The position numbers and the translations under genes were made by a program. Source: Stomoxys calcitrans (taxonomy: Eukaryota > Arthropoda > Insecta > Diptera > Muscidae). Taken from it: a stretch of DNA of 64,000 nucleotides. Positions 1 through 11,337 of the stretch are shown one piece after another (position 1 is the stretch's first letter; each line of letters begins with the position of its first letter). The stretch covers positions 149,643,505-149,707,504 of the forward strand of contig NC_081555.1 in NCBI RefSeq assembly GCF_963082655.1, written 5' to 3'. The notes beneath the pieces were generated by a model. That model was not told the origin of the DNA. It worked only from the letters and a program-made list of their open reading frames with translations, and searched no databases.

Positions 1-706
1 GGCGTGGAGTCGTTTTTGTGAAGTCTCAATGTATGTGTCAAATTTCATAAAAATCGGTTCAGATTTAGATATACCTCCCACATATATTTTTAATTCGATT
101 TGGCCTTTTAAGGCTGTAGAAACCACAATTTTGGCCCGATCTTTACAAAATTTTGCATGAGGTGCCTATTTTGACGTCTTCATATGTGTGCAAAATTTCA
201 TAAAAATTTGTTCGAATTTAGATATAGCTCCCATATATATCGTTCATCCGATCTGGCCTTCAAAAGCTGTAGAATCCACAATTTTCATCCGATTCGTTCA
301 ATACGTGCGCAATATTTCATTAAAATCAGTCCTAATTTTGATGTAGCTCCAATGTGTATATTTCATCCGATATGGACTTTTAAGGCAATAAAAAAAATTT
401 TGGTCACATCTCTTCAATATAGGGCGTGAGATGTTCTATTTCATGTCCCAATATGTGTCATTAAAATTGGCACAGGTTTCGATATAACTCCCATATAATC
501 GTTTACCCCATATGGCTTTTTAAAGATGTGGAAATCCAAATCTTTTGTCCTATGATAGGAAAATCTTACGAGGTTCTAAATTGCTATCCTATTTAAAGTC
601 TGCCTAGATTCCGAGATAAGTTCTACATACAAAAAGTACGACATGCACTGGGTGGTGTAGGGTATTATATAGTCGGTTCCGCCCGATTTTTGCCTTTCCT
701 TACTGG
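1..706 (+). mobile_element. Epsilon-type DINE/Helentron-like element, 3' part
   Basis: The segment holds four to five degenerate units of roughly 120-150 bp, each with a phrase close to GATATAGCTCCCATATATAT followed by a TCATCCGATCTGGCC-like sequence. It ends near 640-706 with GGTGTAGGGTATTATATAG, a small GC-rich hairpin-like block and TTTGCCTTTCCTTACTGG. That order (subterminal GGGTAT, hairpin, short T-rich tail) is the 3' layout of DINE-1/INE-1 elements, but the sequence differs from the alpha to delta copies elsewhere. The 5' end lies outside the window. The small ORF at 184-429 runs through the repeats and is not a gene. Assignment to the Helentron group is inferred from layout. Confidence 0.6.
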
Positions 707-1408
707 TTTTTCATAAATTTTTAATTCTTTTCTTCAATCTATAACTTAAGATTAGTCAATACTAAAAATTCAAGCTTCTCTCTTATTAAAAACGTTCTTA
801 ATTCCTCTCCCCAACCCCTCATGCTCTCAAGAAACAATCACATGATTAAATTACTTTCAATTATACCACTACCGGCAATTTGTTTAAATTTTTAATTTGT
901 CTTTAAAACAAATTCACACTTACTTTCATTTCACACTCCGCATGCTCCAAAGTAATTTTCCAAAAGGCGAAAAAATGCTGCAATAACCATAAATTAAGTA
1001 ATGCGTGAACATTTATTATGTGATTAAGTTTAAACGGAACAAAAAAGGGTTGAGACTTCCTTCTCATATTGCCCCCGACGCCCCACACCAAAACATTATC
1101 CACCTCAATTGCCCGTCTCCCTCTAGGTGTAAGATATTGTTGCTGTGGCGTTGTGGTATGAGTTGTTCAAGTGTTTCATGAACGTGAATGAAGATTTTAA
1201 CACCTGAGTGTTGTAGTGTTTATGGAGAAGGTTTAAGCAATGCTGAAAACTGAATTTTACACAACCGATATTAACTATTCACCATGTCATGCACAATGGG
1301 TTGAATAGAGGTGAAAACTAAGGAAGTTGGAGAGAAAACAAACAAAATTAATCACACAGGGTAGCTGACACGAAGTGCTATCATTTCGAAGTGCTTTTTA
1401 TGAAAATA
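707..1408. other. No recognisable feature
   Basis: AT-rich sequence without a convincing coding region or known repeat. Short ORFs are of chance length. It may be host intergenic or intronic DNA. Confidence 0.5.
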
Positions 1409-1618
1409 TTTTTTATTGGTTCAGAAAACAAAAATATGTGGAAGTAATCCAAAATTCAGAATTCTTTCATATCAAACAAAAGTATATGACCACCTTTTGC
1501 CTTAACAATAGCTCGAAATCGGTCAAAAAACAAGTTACAAGCTGTAAGAAAGCAGTTTGTCGGTATTAAGGCTCTCGTAAAATGGCTTCATTGAACGCAT
1601 CTACACCGCCAATTTTTT
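1409..1618 (-). pseudogene. Decayed Tc1-like transposase C-terminus, copy 1
   Basis: On the minus strand the sequence reads, with one frameshift and a stop, fragments such as KIGGVDAFNEAIL and then ACNLFFDRFRAIVKAKGGHI. The last phrase is the typical C-terminal tail of Tc1-family DDE transposases (RLxAVIKAKGGH). Only the tail is present and no catalytic residue is included. The fragment stops exactly at the TATACCC start of the DINE at 1619. A paralogous fragment with the same two boundaries lies at 3288-3458. Confidence 0.7.
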
Positions 1619-3287
1619 TATACCCACCACCGAATAATGGGGGTACATTCGTTTTGTAAATCCGTTTGCAACACATCGAAATATTCATTTCCGACCCTAT
1701 AAAGTATATATAATCTTGATCAGGGTAAAAATCTAAAACCATCTAGTCATGTCCGTCCGTCTGTCTGTGAAAATCACGCTACAGTCTTTAAAAATATAGA
1801 TATTGAGCTGAAACTTTGAATATATTCTTCTTTTTTTGTCCATAAGCAGGCTAAGTTCGAAAATGGGATATTTCGGACTATATCTTGAGCCCCCATATAG
1901 ACCGATCCGCCGAATTAGGGTCTTAGGCCAATAAAAGCCACATTTATTGTCCGCTTTTGGCAAAATTTGGGACAGTGAGTTGTGTTAGGCCTTTCGATAT
2001 CTCTCATCAATTTGGCTCAGATCGGTCCAGATTTGGATATAGCTGCCATATAGACCGATCCGCCGATTTAGGGTCGTAGGCCCATAAAAGCTACATTTAT
2101 TACCCGATTTTACTGAAATTTGGGACAGTGAGTTGTGTTAGGCCCTTCGACATCTTCCGTCAATTTGGCTTAGATCGGTTCAGATTTGGATATAGCTGCC
2201 ATATAGACCGATCCTCCGATTAAGGGTCTTAGGCCCACAAAAGCCACATTTATTATCCGATTTTGATGAAATTCGGGACAGTGAGTTGTGTTAGGCCCAT
2301 CGACATCCTTCGTTAATTCGGCTCAAATCGGTCTAGATTTGGATATAGCTGCCATATAGATCGATCCTCCGATTTATAGTGTAAGGCCCATAAAAGCCAC
2401 ATTCATTATCCGATTTTGCTGAAATTTGGGACAGTGAGTTGTGTTAGGCCCTTCGACATCCTCCGTCAATTTGGCTCAGATCGGATCAGTTTTGGATATA
2501 GCTGCCATATAGACCGATCCGCCGATTTAGGGTCTTAGGCCCATAAAAACCACATTTATTATCTGATTTTGCTGAAATTTGGGACAGTGAGTTATCTTAG
2601 GCCCTTCGATATCCTTTATGAATTTGGCCCAGATCGGTCCAAATTTGGATATAGCTGCCATATAAACCGATACTCCGATTTAGGGTCTTAGGCTCATAAA
2701 AGGCACATATATTAACCAATGTCGCCAAAATTTGGGACAGTGAGTTAAGTTAAGCCCCTTGACATACTTCTGCATTATGGCACAGATCGGACCAGATTTG
2801 GATATCGCTGCTATATAGACCGGTCTCTTGATTTTAAGTTTTGGGGCTATAAAAAGCGCATTTATTGTCCGATGTCGCCGAAATTTAGGACAGTGAGTTG
2901 TGTTAGACCCTTCGACATCCTTCTTCGTTAATTTCACTCAGATCGGTTCAGATTTGGATTCAGTTGCCATATAGACCGATCTCTCGATTTAATGTTTTGG
3001 ACACATAAAAGGCGTATTTTTAGTCCGATGTTGCCGAAATTTGGGACAGAGAGTTAAGCTAAGCCCCTCCACACATTTCTGCAATTTGGTCTACATCGAT
3101 GAAGTTTTGCATATAGTTGCCATATAGACCGATATTAAAGTTTTGGCCCCAAAGTGAGACATTTATAATCATAAGACATAAGGTATGCAATTTTTCCCGG
3201 ATTTTGATGAAATGTGGTTTATGTATATACCCGAGGTGGCGGGTATCCAAAGTTCGGCCCGGCCGAACTTAAAGCCATTTTATTTGT
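1619..3287 (+). mobile_element. Alpha DINE-1-like element, complete
   Basis: It starts TATACCCACCACCG and carries the conserved 5' block (CCGTTTGCAAC at about 1662, AAGTATATATAATCTTGATC near 1702, CATGTCCGTCCGTCTGTCTG near 1750). Between about 2036 and 3000 there are six to seven units spaced 153 bp apart (GATATAGCTGCC at 2036, 2189 and 2342). The 3' end near 3232-3287 has GGTGGCGGGTATCC, the hairpin with arms AAGTTCGGCC and GGCCGAACTT, and a tail ending TTATTTGT. It has no coding capacity. Transposition would need enzymes from an autonomous Helentron, none of which is in the window. Confidence 0.85.
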
Positions 3288-3458
3288 TTATTGATTCAGG
3301 AAACGTATTTTGCTCGATATGAACACCTTTTGCCTTAACTACGACTCGAATTCGATCAAAAAACGAGATACAAGCTGCAAGAATGTAATTTGTGGGAATT
3401 TTGGACCATTCCCGTACAATGGCCTTCTATAATGCATCAATACTGGCAAATTTTGATA
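3288..3458 (-). pseudogene. Decayed Tc1-like transposase C-terminus, copy 2
   Basis: The minus strand reads KFASIDAL, a stop codon, then KAIVREWSKIPTNYILAAC and FFDRIRVVVKAKGVHIEQ, a recognisable Tc1-family C-terminal tail. It starts directly after the 3' end of the DINE at 1619-3287 and stops where the next DINE begins, at the same codon region (KFAS/KIGG) as copy 1. It is non-functional and lacks the catalytic domain. Confidence 0.8.
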
Positions 3459-4435
3459 TCCACTACAATAGAATGAGGATACACTAATCTAGTCATTCCG
3501 TTTGTAACAACATGAAATATACGTCTAAGAGCCTATAAAGTCTATATATTCTTGATCATCTCGACGTTCGGAGTCCATCTAGCAATGTCCGTCCGTCCGT
3601 CCGTATGTCTAAATCACGATAGCGGTCGAACGTATAAAGCTTGCAGCTTGAAATTTTCGCAAAAATATCTAATCTTGATATAGGTCGATGGGGATTGCAA
3701 ATAAGCCGTATCGCTTCAGATTAAGATATAGCTCCCATATAAAGCGATCTCCCGATTTGACTTCTTGAGCCCCTGAAAGCAGCAATTTTTGTCCGATTTG
3801 GCTAAAATGTCGCATGTAGTGTTCCGTTATAACTTCCTATAACAGTGTTAAGTACAGTCCAAATCGGTCTATAATCTGATATAGCTCCCACATAATCGCC
3901 ATTTCTAATTTGGCTAAAATTATGCAGATGGAGTTCTTTCACGACTTCCAAGTACGATCGGAATCGGCCTATGGTATTACTCCCCGATTTGACTTCCTGA
4001 GCCTTTACTTACCGCAATTTTTGTCCGATTTGGCTGTAATTTTGCATGTAGTGGTCTGTTATGACTTGCAACAACTGTGCTAAGTACGGTCTAAATCGAT
4101 CTATAAGCTGATAAAGCTGTCATATAAACCGATCTGTCGATTCGTCTTCTTGAGCCCCTGAAATCCGCAATTTTTGTCTGATTTGGCTGAATTTTCCATG
4201 TAGTTTTTTGGTTATGACTTACAACAATTGTGTCAAGTACGGCCAAAATGAGTCTTTAACCGAAGATAGCTCCCATATAAACCGGTCTCTCGATCATCCT
4301 TGCTCGGTTCCCAGAAGCATTAATTTGTGCTGGTTTGACAAAAGTTTGGTATATAGAATAAAAGTATGCCCTACAACTATTTTGTATAAATTTTTAATAG
4401 AATCCATAGTGCCGAACTTAACACGCTTTTACTTT
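3459..4435 (+). mobile_element. Delta DINE-1-like element, degraded ends
   Basis: The 5' part is mutated (GATATCCACTACAATAG in place of TATACCCACCACC) but continues with TCTAGTCATTCCGTTTGTAAC, TATATATTCTTGATCATC and a GTCCGTCCGTCCGT run. The body has delta units of about 150-160 bp (CCCGATTTGACTTCTTGAGC, CGCAATTTTTGTCCGATTTGG). The 3' end near 4405-4435 keeps only the right hairpin arm, GCCGAACTTAACACGC, and TTTTACTT. The loss of the left hairpin arm suggests an old copy. Confidence 0.7.
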
Positions 4436-5481
4436 TTTTAATTTCATCCCATTGTACCTTGATATTCTTGACGCACATATTTGAGTGACTAGAGTTGCTT
4501 AAGTCGACTATTTTCCTGGCTCAACACGAATATGAAAACGATGTACGCTACACACAAGCACATTTGGAATGTTGTAGAATTTGTGTTTTTATGCTACCAA
4601 CAAGACAAGCAACGCACACACATCGTTTTCCCTTGAAATCCCTAACAGCATGCATATACACACACACACACACACATACAACTACCTTGTTCTCCCTCTC
4701 TCACTCACTCATATTGAGAAAAATGTTAATACCTATTTTAACAACGTTTAAAATAAGTGATTACCCTTGACTTTTTGACTTTACCGGCTAACCTTCCCTA
4801 TCCTATCCTTCACATCACAACGACAAGGGGAAAATAAGGATACAGAGTATCTGCGAATGTATCTCACCGTTGAAGAGTTTATTTATTTGCGTGTGCTCTG
4901 TGTGTGCCAGCAAGTGTGTGGGGCAATGCCAGTGCGAGTGGCTTTTCAACACTCACAATCCCTACGGTGTTATTAAGTAATTTACAAGATACTTAAAACA
5001 AGAAATATGTTTAGCATTTTAAAAATAATTGCTCACAAGTGAGGTGTTGAAAATACATAAAAACGCACACCAAACAAACGAAAAAAAACGAAATTATTTA
5101 ATTTTTAAGCAATTTATTCAAACAATAAGGAGAATTGTGTGCTGTTTAGGATTTTCTTTGTAATTGAGGGATTAACAAGTGATAAAGTGTTGTTCTTTCA
5201 ATTTTGTTTGTGTATTAATCGTTCGTGGAAATGAAACCTGAAACAAAATTCCAATAAAGGCTGGAGAAGTATTGATTTCTCTGTATGAAGAGAGAACAAG
5301 TAAAAAAGGTGTCAAGTTCAGCGGTGGCGAATCTTGGGAAGCCACCAGCAGGGAGTCTACTAAAAATGTACACAAGTTAACTTAGTTGAGAGCACATGTT
5401 ACGAAATTTCTACCAAATTTACCAAAAACTTAAGCTTCTTGGGGCCGTAGAAGAGTTATCGGGAAATCGGTTTATATACAT
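4436..5481. other. Unassigned sequence with a CA microsatellite
   Basis: There is no recognisable coding region. A (CA)n run lies at about 4656-4680, and a second weaker GT-rich patch near 4890-4925. The rest is AT-rich and unlike the repeat families of the window, so it may be host intronic or intergenic DNA. Confidence 0.5.
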
Positions 5482-5759
5482 ACTAGACTAACCGAACCGG
5501 GTCCGCTCCGCTGCGCCTTCTTTAACTCTCTAATGTCTTTTTAGGGTGGGGACACTTCGCCCTGAATGCGGATATCGAATTCGTGCCATTGTAGCCTATG
5601 ACGTTGAACGGCTACTTGATCCCAAATTTTAATACCATATTCGTGTTCTGGTCTTCAATACCTTTCATTTGATACCCTAATTGCGCCCATCGCACCACTT
5701 TCGGATATGGTTGGCGTTTTTGCTGTAAAGGGGAGGGTCCGCCTTCATACGATATCTAA
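5482..5759 (+). mobile_element. Z repeat, copy 1, left part
   Basis: It begins ACTAGACTAACCGAACCGGG and contains the Z hallmarks ATACCTTTCATTTGATACCC and GGGGAGGGTCCGCC. It is GC-richer than the surroundings. It is interrupted at GATATCTAA by the DINE at 5760-7900 and resumes at 7901 with AAAGTATATAAC. Other copies read GATATCAAAAAATTATATAG at this place, so the two parts join without missing bases. Z resembles a dispersed non-coding element of flies, but I cannot give its class. Confidence 0.6.
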
Positions 5760-7900
5760 ACAAGTAAAAAGTCGTTAAGTTCGGCCGAGCCGAACTTTGG
5801 ATACCCACCACCTCGGGTATATATGTAAACCACCTTTCATCAAAATCCGGTAAAAGTTGCATACCTTATGTCCCATAGCAGTTATAACGAAATATGTTCC
5901 GGATGCCGAAAAGCCTAAAACAACTCACTGTCCCAAATCTAGGCGAAATCGGACAATCAATGAGCCTTTTATGGCTCCAAAACCTAAAATCGAGAGATCG
6001 GTCTATATGGCAGCTATATCCAAATTTAGACCGATCTGGGCCAAGTTGAAGAAGGATGTCGAGAGGCCTAACATAACTCACTGTCCAAATTTTTGGAGAC
6101 ATCGGTTAATAAATGTTGCTTTTATGGCCCCAAAACCAAAAGCTGAGAGATCGGTCTATATGGCAGCTATATCTTAATCTGGACCGATCTCTGCCATATT
6201 GCAAAAGTATGTCGAGGGGCTTAACTTAACTGACTGTCTTAAATTTTGGCAACATCGGACAATAAATGCCCCTCTTATAGGCCCAAAACTTTAAATCGAG
6301 AGATCGGTCTATATGGCAGCTATATCCAAGTCTGAACCGATCTAGGCCAAATTGATGAAGGATATCGAAGGGCCTAAAACTACTCATTGTCCCTAGTTTC
6401 AGCGAAATAGGATAATAAATATGGCTTTTATAGGCCCAAAACTTTAAATCGAGAGATCGGTGTATATGGCAGTTATATCGAAATCTGAACCGATCTGGGC
6501 CTAACACAACTCTCTATCCCAAATTTCAGCAAAATCGGATAATGAATGTGGCTTTTATGGGCCCACGACCCTAAATCGAAGAATCGGTGTATATGGCAGC
6601 TATATTCAAATCTGGACCGATCTGGGGCCAATTGACGGGGGATGTCGGAAGGCCTAACACAACCTACTGTCCCAAATTTCAGCAAAATCGCATAATAAAT
6701 GTGGCTTTTATGGGCCTAAACCCCAAAATCGGAAGATCGGTCTATATGGCAGCTATATCCAAATCTGAACCGATCTGAGCCAAATTGACGAAGGATGTCG
6801 AAGGGCCTAACACAACTCACTGTCCTAAATTTCAGCAAAATTAGATAATAAATGTGGCTTTTATAAGCCTAAGACCCTTAATCGAAGAATCGGTGTATAT
6901 GGCAGTTATATCGAAATCTGAACCGATCTGGGCCTAACACAACTCTCTATCCCAAATTTCAGCAAAATCGGATAATGAATGTGGCTTTTATGGGCCCACG
7001 ACCCTAAATCGAAGAATCGGTGTATATGGCAGCTACATCCAAATCTGAACCGATCTGGGCCAAATTGACGACAGATGTCTGAGGGCCCAGCACAACTCAC
7101 TTTCCCAAATTTCAGCAAAATTGGATAATAAATGTGGCTTTTTTGGGCCCAAGACCCTAAATCAGAGGATCGGTCTATATGGCAGCTATATCCTAGTCTG
7201 AACTGATCTAGGCCAAATTGACGAGGGATGTCGAAGGGCCTAACACAACTCACTATCCCAAATTTCAGTAAAATCGGATAATGAATGTGGCTTTTATGAG
7301 CCTAAGACCCTAAATCGGAGGATCGGTCTATATGGCAGCTATATCCAAATCTGAACCGATCTGAGCTACATTAACAAAGGATGTAGAAGGGCCTAACACA
7401 ACTCACTTTCCCAAATTTCAGCGAATTGGGATAATAAATGTGGCTTTGATTGGCCTAAGACCCTAAATCGGCGGATCGGTCTGTATGGCAGCTATATCCA
7501 AATCTGGATCGCTCTGAGCAAAGTTGACGAAGGATTTCGAAGGGCCTAACACTTCTTACTGTCCCAAATTTCAGCCAAATCGGATAATAAATGTGGCTTT
7601 AATGGGCCTTAGACCCTAAATCGGCGGATCGGTCTATAAGGGGGCTATATCAAGATATAGGCTGATATAGCCCATCTTCGAACTTAACTTGCTTATGGAA
7701 AAAGAATCTATGCAAAGTTTCAGCTCAATATCTCTATTTTTAAAGACTGTAGTGTGATTTCAAGAGACAGACGGACGCACATGTCTAGATCGTCTTAGAA
7801 TATCAAGAATATATATACTTTATAGGGTCGGAAATGGATATTTCGACGCATTGCAAACGGAATGACAAAATGAATATACCCCCATCCTTCGGTGGGTATA
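5760..7900 (-). mobile_element. Alpha DINE-1-like element, complete, nested in Z
   Basis: Minus-strand copy. The 3' tail, hairpin and GGTGGTGGGTAT are at 5760-5820, and the 5' block with TATACCCACCGAAGGATGGG is at 7800-7900. About ten 150-bp units lie between. Two blocks near 6459-6600 and 6890-7031 are almost identical, which points to recent duplication inside the array. Long open frames through the array (for example 6906-7253 minus) come from a unit length divisible by three and are not genes. The insertion splits the Z repeat cleanly with no target duplication. Confidence 0.88.
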
Positions 7901-8844
7901 AAAGTATATAACTTATGAGTGCCAGATTCGAAATCTACTCCCTAATACCTTTCATTTGAGCCCCATATTGAAATGAACGTACAATATGTCTGTTTGGGAC
8001 AGTATTGGGGTTGGGGCGGCCCGACTGGTACCTAGACTCAAATTTTAATACCATATTCGTATTCTACTCTCCAATACCTTTCATTTGATACCTATATTGT
8101 CCGGATCGGTCCACTTTCGATTTTGGGTAGTGTTTTTGGCACAAGGGGGAGGGTCTGCCCCCCTTCCGATACCTCTCTCCTTCCAGACCAACCTACACAA
8201 TATGCAAAAATTTCGAGAAAATCGGTTCTGCCGTATTTCAGTCTATACGGAACAAACACACCGAGTCTCCCATATACCGTGATTGGCTAATGTGACCATT
8301 TTTGGGCGTTTTTGTGTTGGTGGGGTAACCCCCTATACATCGACATGAATTTGTATGCCAGATTCGTTATCTACTCCTGCATACTTTTCATTTGATACCC
8401 ATATCGACCTTTTCGGTCCACTTTTGATTTTGGGTGGTGTTTTGGGGGTAACGGTGGAGGGTCCTCCCCCTTTCGTTATCAATAAATTATGAAGCCTATT
8501 CCTACTTCCAGACTATATTCGTAATCTACTCCCGAATACCTTTCATGTGAGTCCCATATTGTCATGATCATAAAAAAAACCTATTTTAAGGGGTTTTGGG
8601 GCTGGGGCGGTCCCCCAGTTGCTTGAACCCAACTTTTGTTATGCAATTCGTACCCTACTCTTGAATACCTTTTATTTGAATCCCATATTGTCGCGACCGG
8701 TCCACTTTTATTTTTGGGTAGTACTTTTGGGGTAAGGGGAGGGTCCGCCCCCTCCCAATATCAAAAAATTATATAGCCTATGTTTCCTTCCGGACCAACC
8801 TCCACAATCTGCAAACACTTCAAGGCAGTCGGTTCAGCCATTTT
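7901..8844 (+). mobile_element. Z repeat, copy 1, right part
   Basis: Continuation of the Z copy begun at 5482. Three to four degenerate units of about 200-250 bp repeat ATACCTTTCATTTGA, a CATATTG phrase, a TGGGTAGT phrase and GGGGGAGGGTCCGCCCCC. The segment ends at CGGTTCAGCCATTTT, where the beta DINE at 8845 begins. The second Z copy continues past this point to an AACAAACAAACATACCGAC tail near 32085, so copy 1 lacks its 3' end. Confidence 0.6.
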
Positions 8845-9153
8845 TATACCCTCAATCATAGGATGGGGGGGTATACTAATTTCGTCATTATGTTTGGAAC
8901 TACTCGAAATATTCGTCTGAGACTTCTTTTTGGAACTACTCGAAATATTCGTCTGAGACCCCATAAAGTATATATATTCTTGATCGTCGTGACATTTTAT
9001 GCTGATCTAGCCATGTCCGTCCGTCTGTCTGACGAAAGCACGCTAACTTCCGATGGAGTAAAGCTAGCCGCTTGAAATTTTGTACAAATACTTCCTATTA
9101 GTGTAGGTCGGTTGGTATTGTAAATGGGCCATATCGGTCCATGTTTTGATATA

Positions 9154-9751
9154 AAGGGTGATTTTTTTGAGGTTAGGATTTTCATGCATTAGTATTTGAC
9201 AGATCACGTGGGATTTCAGACATGGTGTCAAAGAGAAAGATGCTCAGTATGCTTTGACATTTCATCATGAATAGACTTACTAACGAGCAACGCTTGCAAA
9301 TCATTTTCAGTGAATCATTTTCAGTGAAATCATTTTCAGTGAATCGACAAATTTTGTTCAGCGATGAGGCTCATTTCTGGTTGAATGGCTACGTAAATAA
9401 GCAAAATTGCCGCATTTGGAGTGAAGAGCAACCAGAAGCCGTTCAAGAACTGCCCATGCATCCCGAAAAATGCACTGTTTGGTGTGGTTTGTACGCTGGT
9501 GGAATCATTGGACCGTATTTTTTCAAAGATGCTGTTGGACGCAACGTTAAGGTGAATGAACACATTTCGAACCGAACACTGATTTTGGTAATAAAATTCA
9601 ATGATTTGCAAGCGTTGCTCGTTAGTAAGTCTATTCATGATGAAATGTCAAAGCATACTGAGCATCTTTCTCTTTGACACCATGTCTGAAATCCCACGTG
9701 ATCTGTCAAATACTAATGCATGAAAATCCTAACCTCAAAAAAATCACCCTT
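9154..9751 (+). mobile_element. Fold-back Tc1/mariner-superfamily derivative
   Basis: The element is 598 bp and is flanked by TA at 9152-9153 and 9752-9753, the target duplication of Tc1/mariner transposons. Its termini (AAGGGTGATTTTTTTGAGG) belong to inverted repeats of 152 bp, 9154-9305 and 9600-9751, in which I see no mismatch. The inverted repeats reach into the transposase gene: MNRLTNEQRLQII is encoded at both ends, on opposite strands. The identical arms indicate a recent event. It cannot make a working transposase. Confidence 0.88.
9267..9677 (+). pseudogene. Internally deleted transposase ORF in the fold-back element
   Basis: The 136-residue frame starts with MNRLTNEQRLQII, the N-terminus of an IS630-Tc1-mariner transposase. 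It jumps over most of the DNA-binding region through a short TTTTCAGTGAA repeat and resumes at ILFSDEAHFWLNGY, which holds the first catalytic aspartate (FSDEAHF). The frame continues through VQELPMHPEK and GGIIGPYFFKDA, then loses homology and runs into the right inverted repeat. The second and third catalytic acids are missing. This is a deletion derivative, mobilisable only in trans. The family is sure and the exact clade is not. Confidence 0.82.
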
Positions 9752-10637
9752 TAGCTGCCTTATAAACCGATCCTGCGTCTTGACTTTTAAGCCTCTAGAG
9801 GGCGCAATTCTTATAGGATAGGAATGAAATCTTGCACGACGTGTTTTGTTATGATATCCAACAACTGTGCCAAGTATGGTTCAAATTGGTCCATAACCTG
9901 ATATAGCTGCCATATAAACCGATCTTGGGTCTTGACTTCTTGAGCCTCTAGAGTGAGCAATTCTTATCCAATTAGAATGAAATTTTGCACAACATGTTTT
10001 GTTATGATATCCAACAACTGTGCCAAGTATGAGTCAAATTAGTTCATAACCTGATATAGCTGCCATATAAACCGATCTTGGGTCTTGACTTCATGAGCCT
10101 CTAGAGCGCGCAATTCTTATCCGATTGGAAAGAAATTGTGCACGATGTGTTTTGTTATGATATCCAACAACTGTGGCAAGTATGGTTCAAATCCGTTAAT
10201 AACCTGATATAGCTGCCATATAAACCGATCTGGGATCTTGACTTCTTGAGCCTCTAGAGGTCGCAATTATCATCCGGTTTGCCTGAAATTTTGTACGACG
10301 GATCCTCTCATGACCATCAACATACGTGTTTGTTATGATCTGAATCGGTCTATAGCCCGATACAGCTCCCATATAAATCGATCTCTCTATTTTACTTCTT
10401 GAGCCCCCAAAGGGCGCAATTCTTATTCGAATTGGCTGACATTTTACACAGGTCTCCAACATTTAATTGTGGTCCAAACCGGACCATATCTTGATATCGC
10501 TCTAATAGCAGAGAAAATCTTTTCTTATATCTTTTTTGGCCTAAAAAGAAATGCCGGAAAAAGAACTCGACAATTGCGACCCATGGTGGAGGGTATACAA
10601 GATTCGGCCCGGCCGAACTTAGCACGCTTTTACTTGT

Positions 10638-10988
10638 TTTTTTATCCAATTTCATTTTGAAATAGTGAGTAGTTTTAGGCCACCCGCCATCCCACCCACG
10701 TATGGTAAAAATAAGACTGTATTTAGATATAGCAGTCATATAGACCGATATGCCGGCTAAGGGTCTGAAGCCCATAAAAGCTTTATTTATTACCCGATTT
10801 TGTTGAAATTTCAAATACAAAATTCAACAGTGACTTTTATTTATTAGACCACTCAATGCTCGTGCTGAATTTGGGTGCATAAGTTATCCAATTTTCATCG
10901 GATTGTGACGAAAGGGGGTTTACTTATATACCCGAGGTGGTGGGTATCCAAAGTTCGGCCCGGCCGAACTCAATGCCTTTTTACTTGT
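10638..10988 (+). mobile_element. Gamma DINE-1-like element, 3' fragment
   Basis: It begins inside an array unit (ATCCAATTTCATTTTGAAA), has one and a half gamma units, then CCCGAGGTGGTGGGTATCC, the hairpin with a one-base change in the right arm (GGCCGAACTC), and TTTTTACTTGT. It directly follows the 3' end of the beta copy at 8845-10637. The 5' half is missing. Confidence 0.75.
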
Positions 10989-11029
10989 TATTCAAAACTT
11001 TTCTGAGTACCTGCTCGCGCTATTATATT

Positions 11030-11337
11030 TTCAACCACAGTATATAAAAACATATACCGATTTAGACCATTTACAATACCAACCAACCTTTCCTAACAAG
11101 AAATATATGTGCAAAATTTCAAGCGCGTATCTTTTCCCCCTCGATGTTTAAAGTTCTCTCGGCATAAAGACTCACAGACAGATGGACGGACATGGCTAGA
11201 TCGACTTAAAATGTCTTGGCGATGAAGAATATGCGTATATACTTTATGCAGCCTTGGACCAATATTTCGATGTATAACAAACGGAATGTTGAAGTTAGCG
11301 TTGCCCCATCCTATAGTGCAGGATATAAAAATATTGA
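11030..11337 (-). mobile_element. DINE-1-like 5' fragment, degraded
   Basis: Reverse-strand 5' block: GACGGACATGGCTAGATCGA near 11193, GAATATGCGTATATACTTTA near 11228, then a mutated CCCCATCCTATAGTGCAGG and TATA end at 11337. The array and 3' end are missing. The number of substitutions marks it as an old copy. Confidence 0.65.

Larger units (their letters stand above)
8845..10637 (+). mobile_element. Beta DINE-1-like element interrupted by a fold-back transposon
   Basis: It starts TATACCCTCAATCATAGGATG and has the 5' block up to about 9150. A 36-bp tandem duplication (GGAACTACTCGAAATATTCG at 8896 and 8932) is private to this copy. At 9154-9751 a Tc1/mariner derivative is inserted at TA. The beta array (CTCTAGAGGGCGCAATTC units of about 150 bp) runs from 9754 to about 10450. 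The 3' end has CCATGGTGGAGGGTATAC, a hairpin with GATTCGGCC on the left arm, and TTTTACTTGT. Confidence 0.85.
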
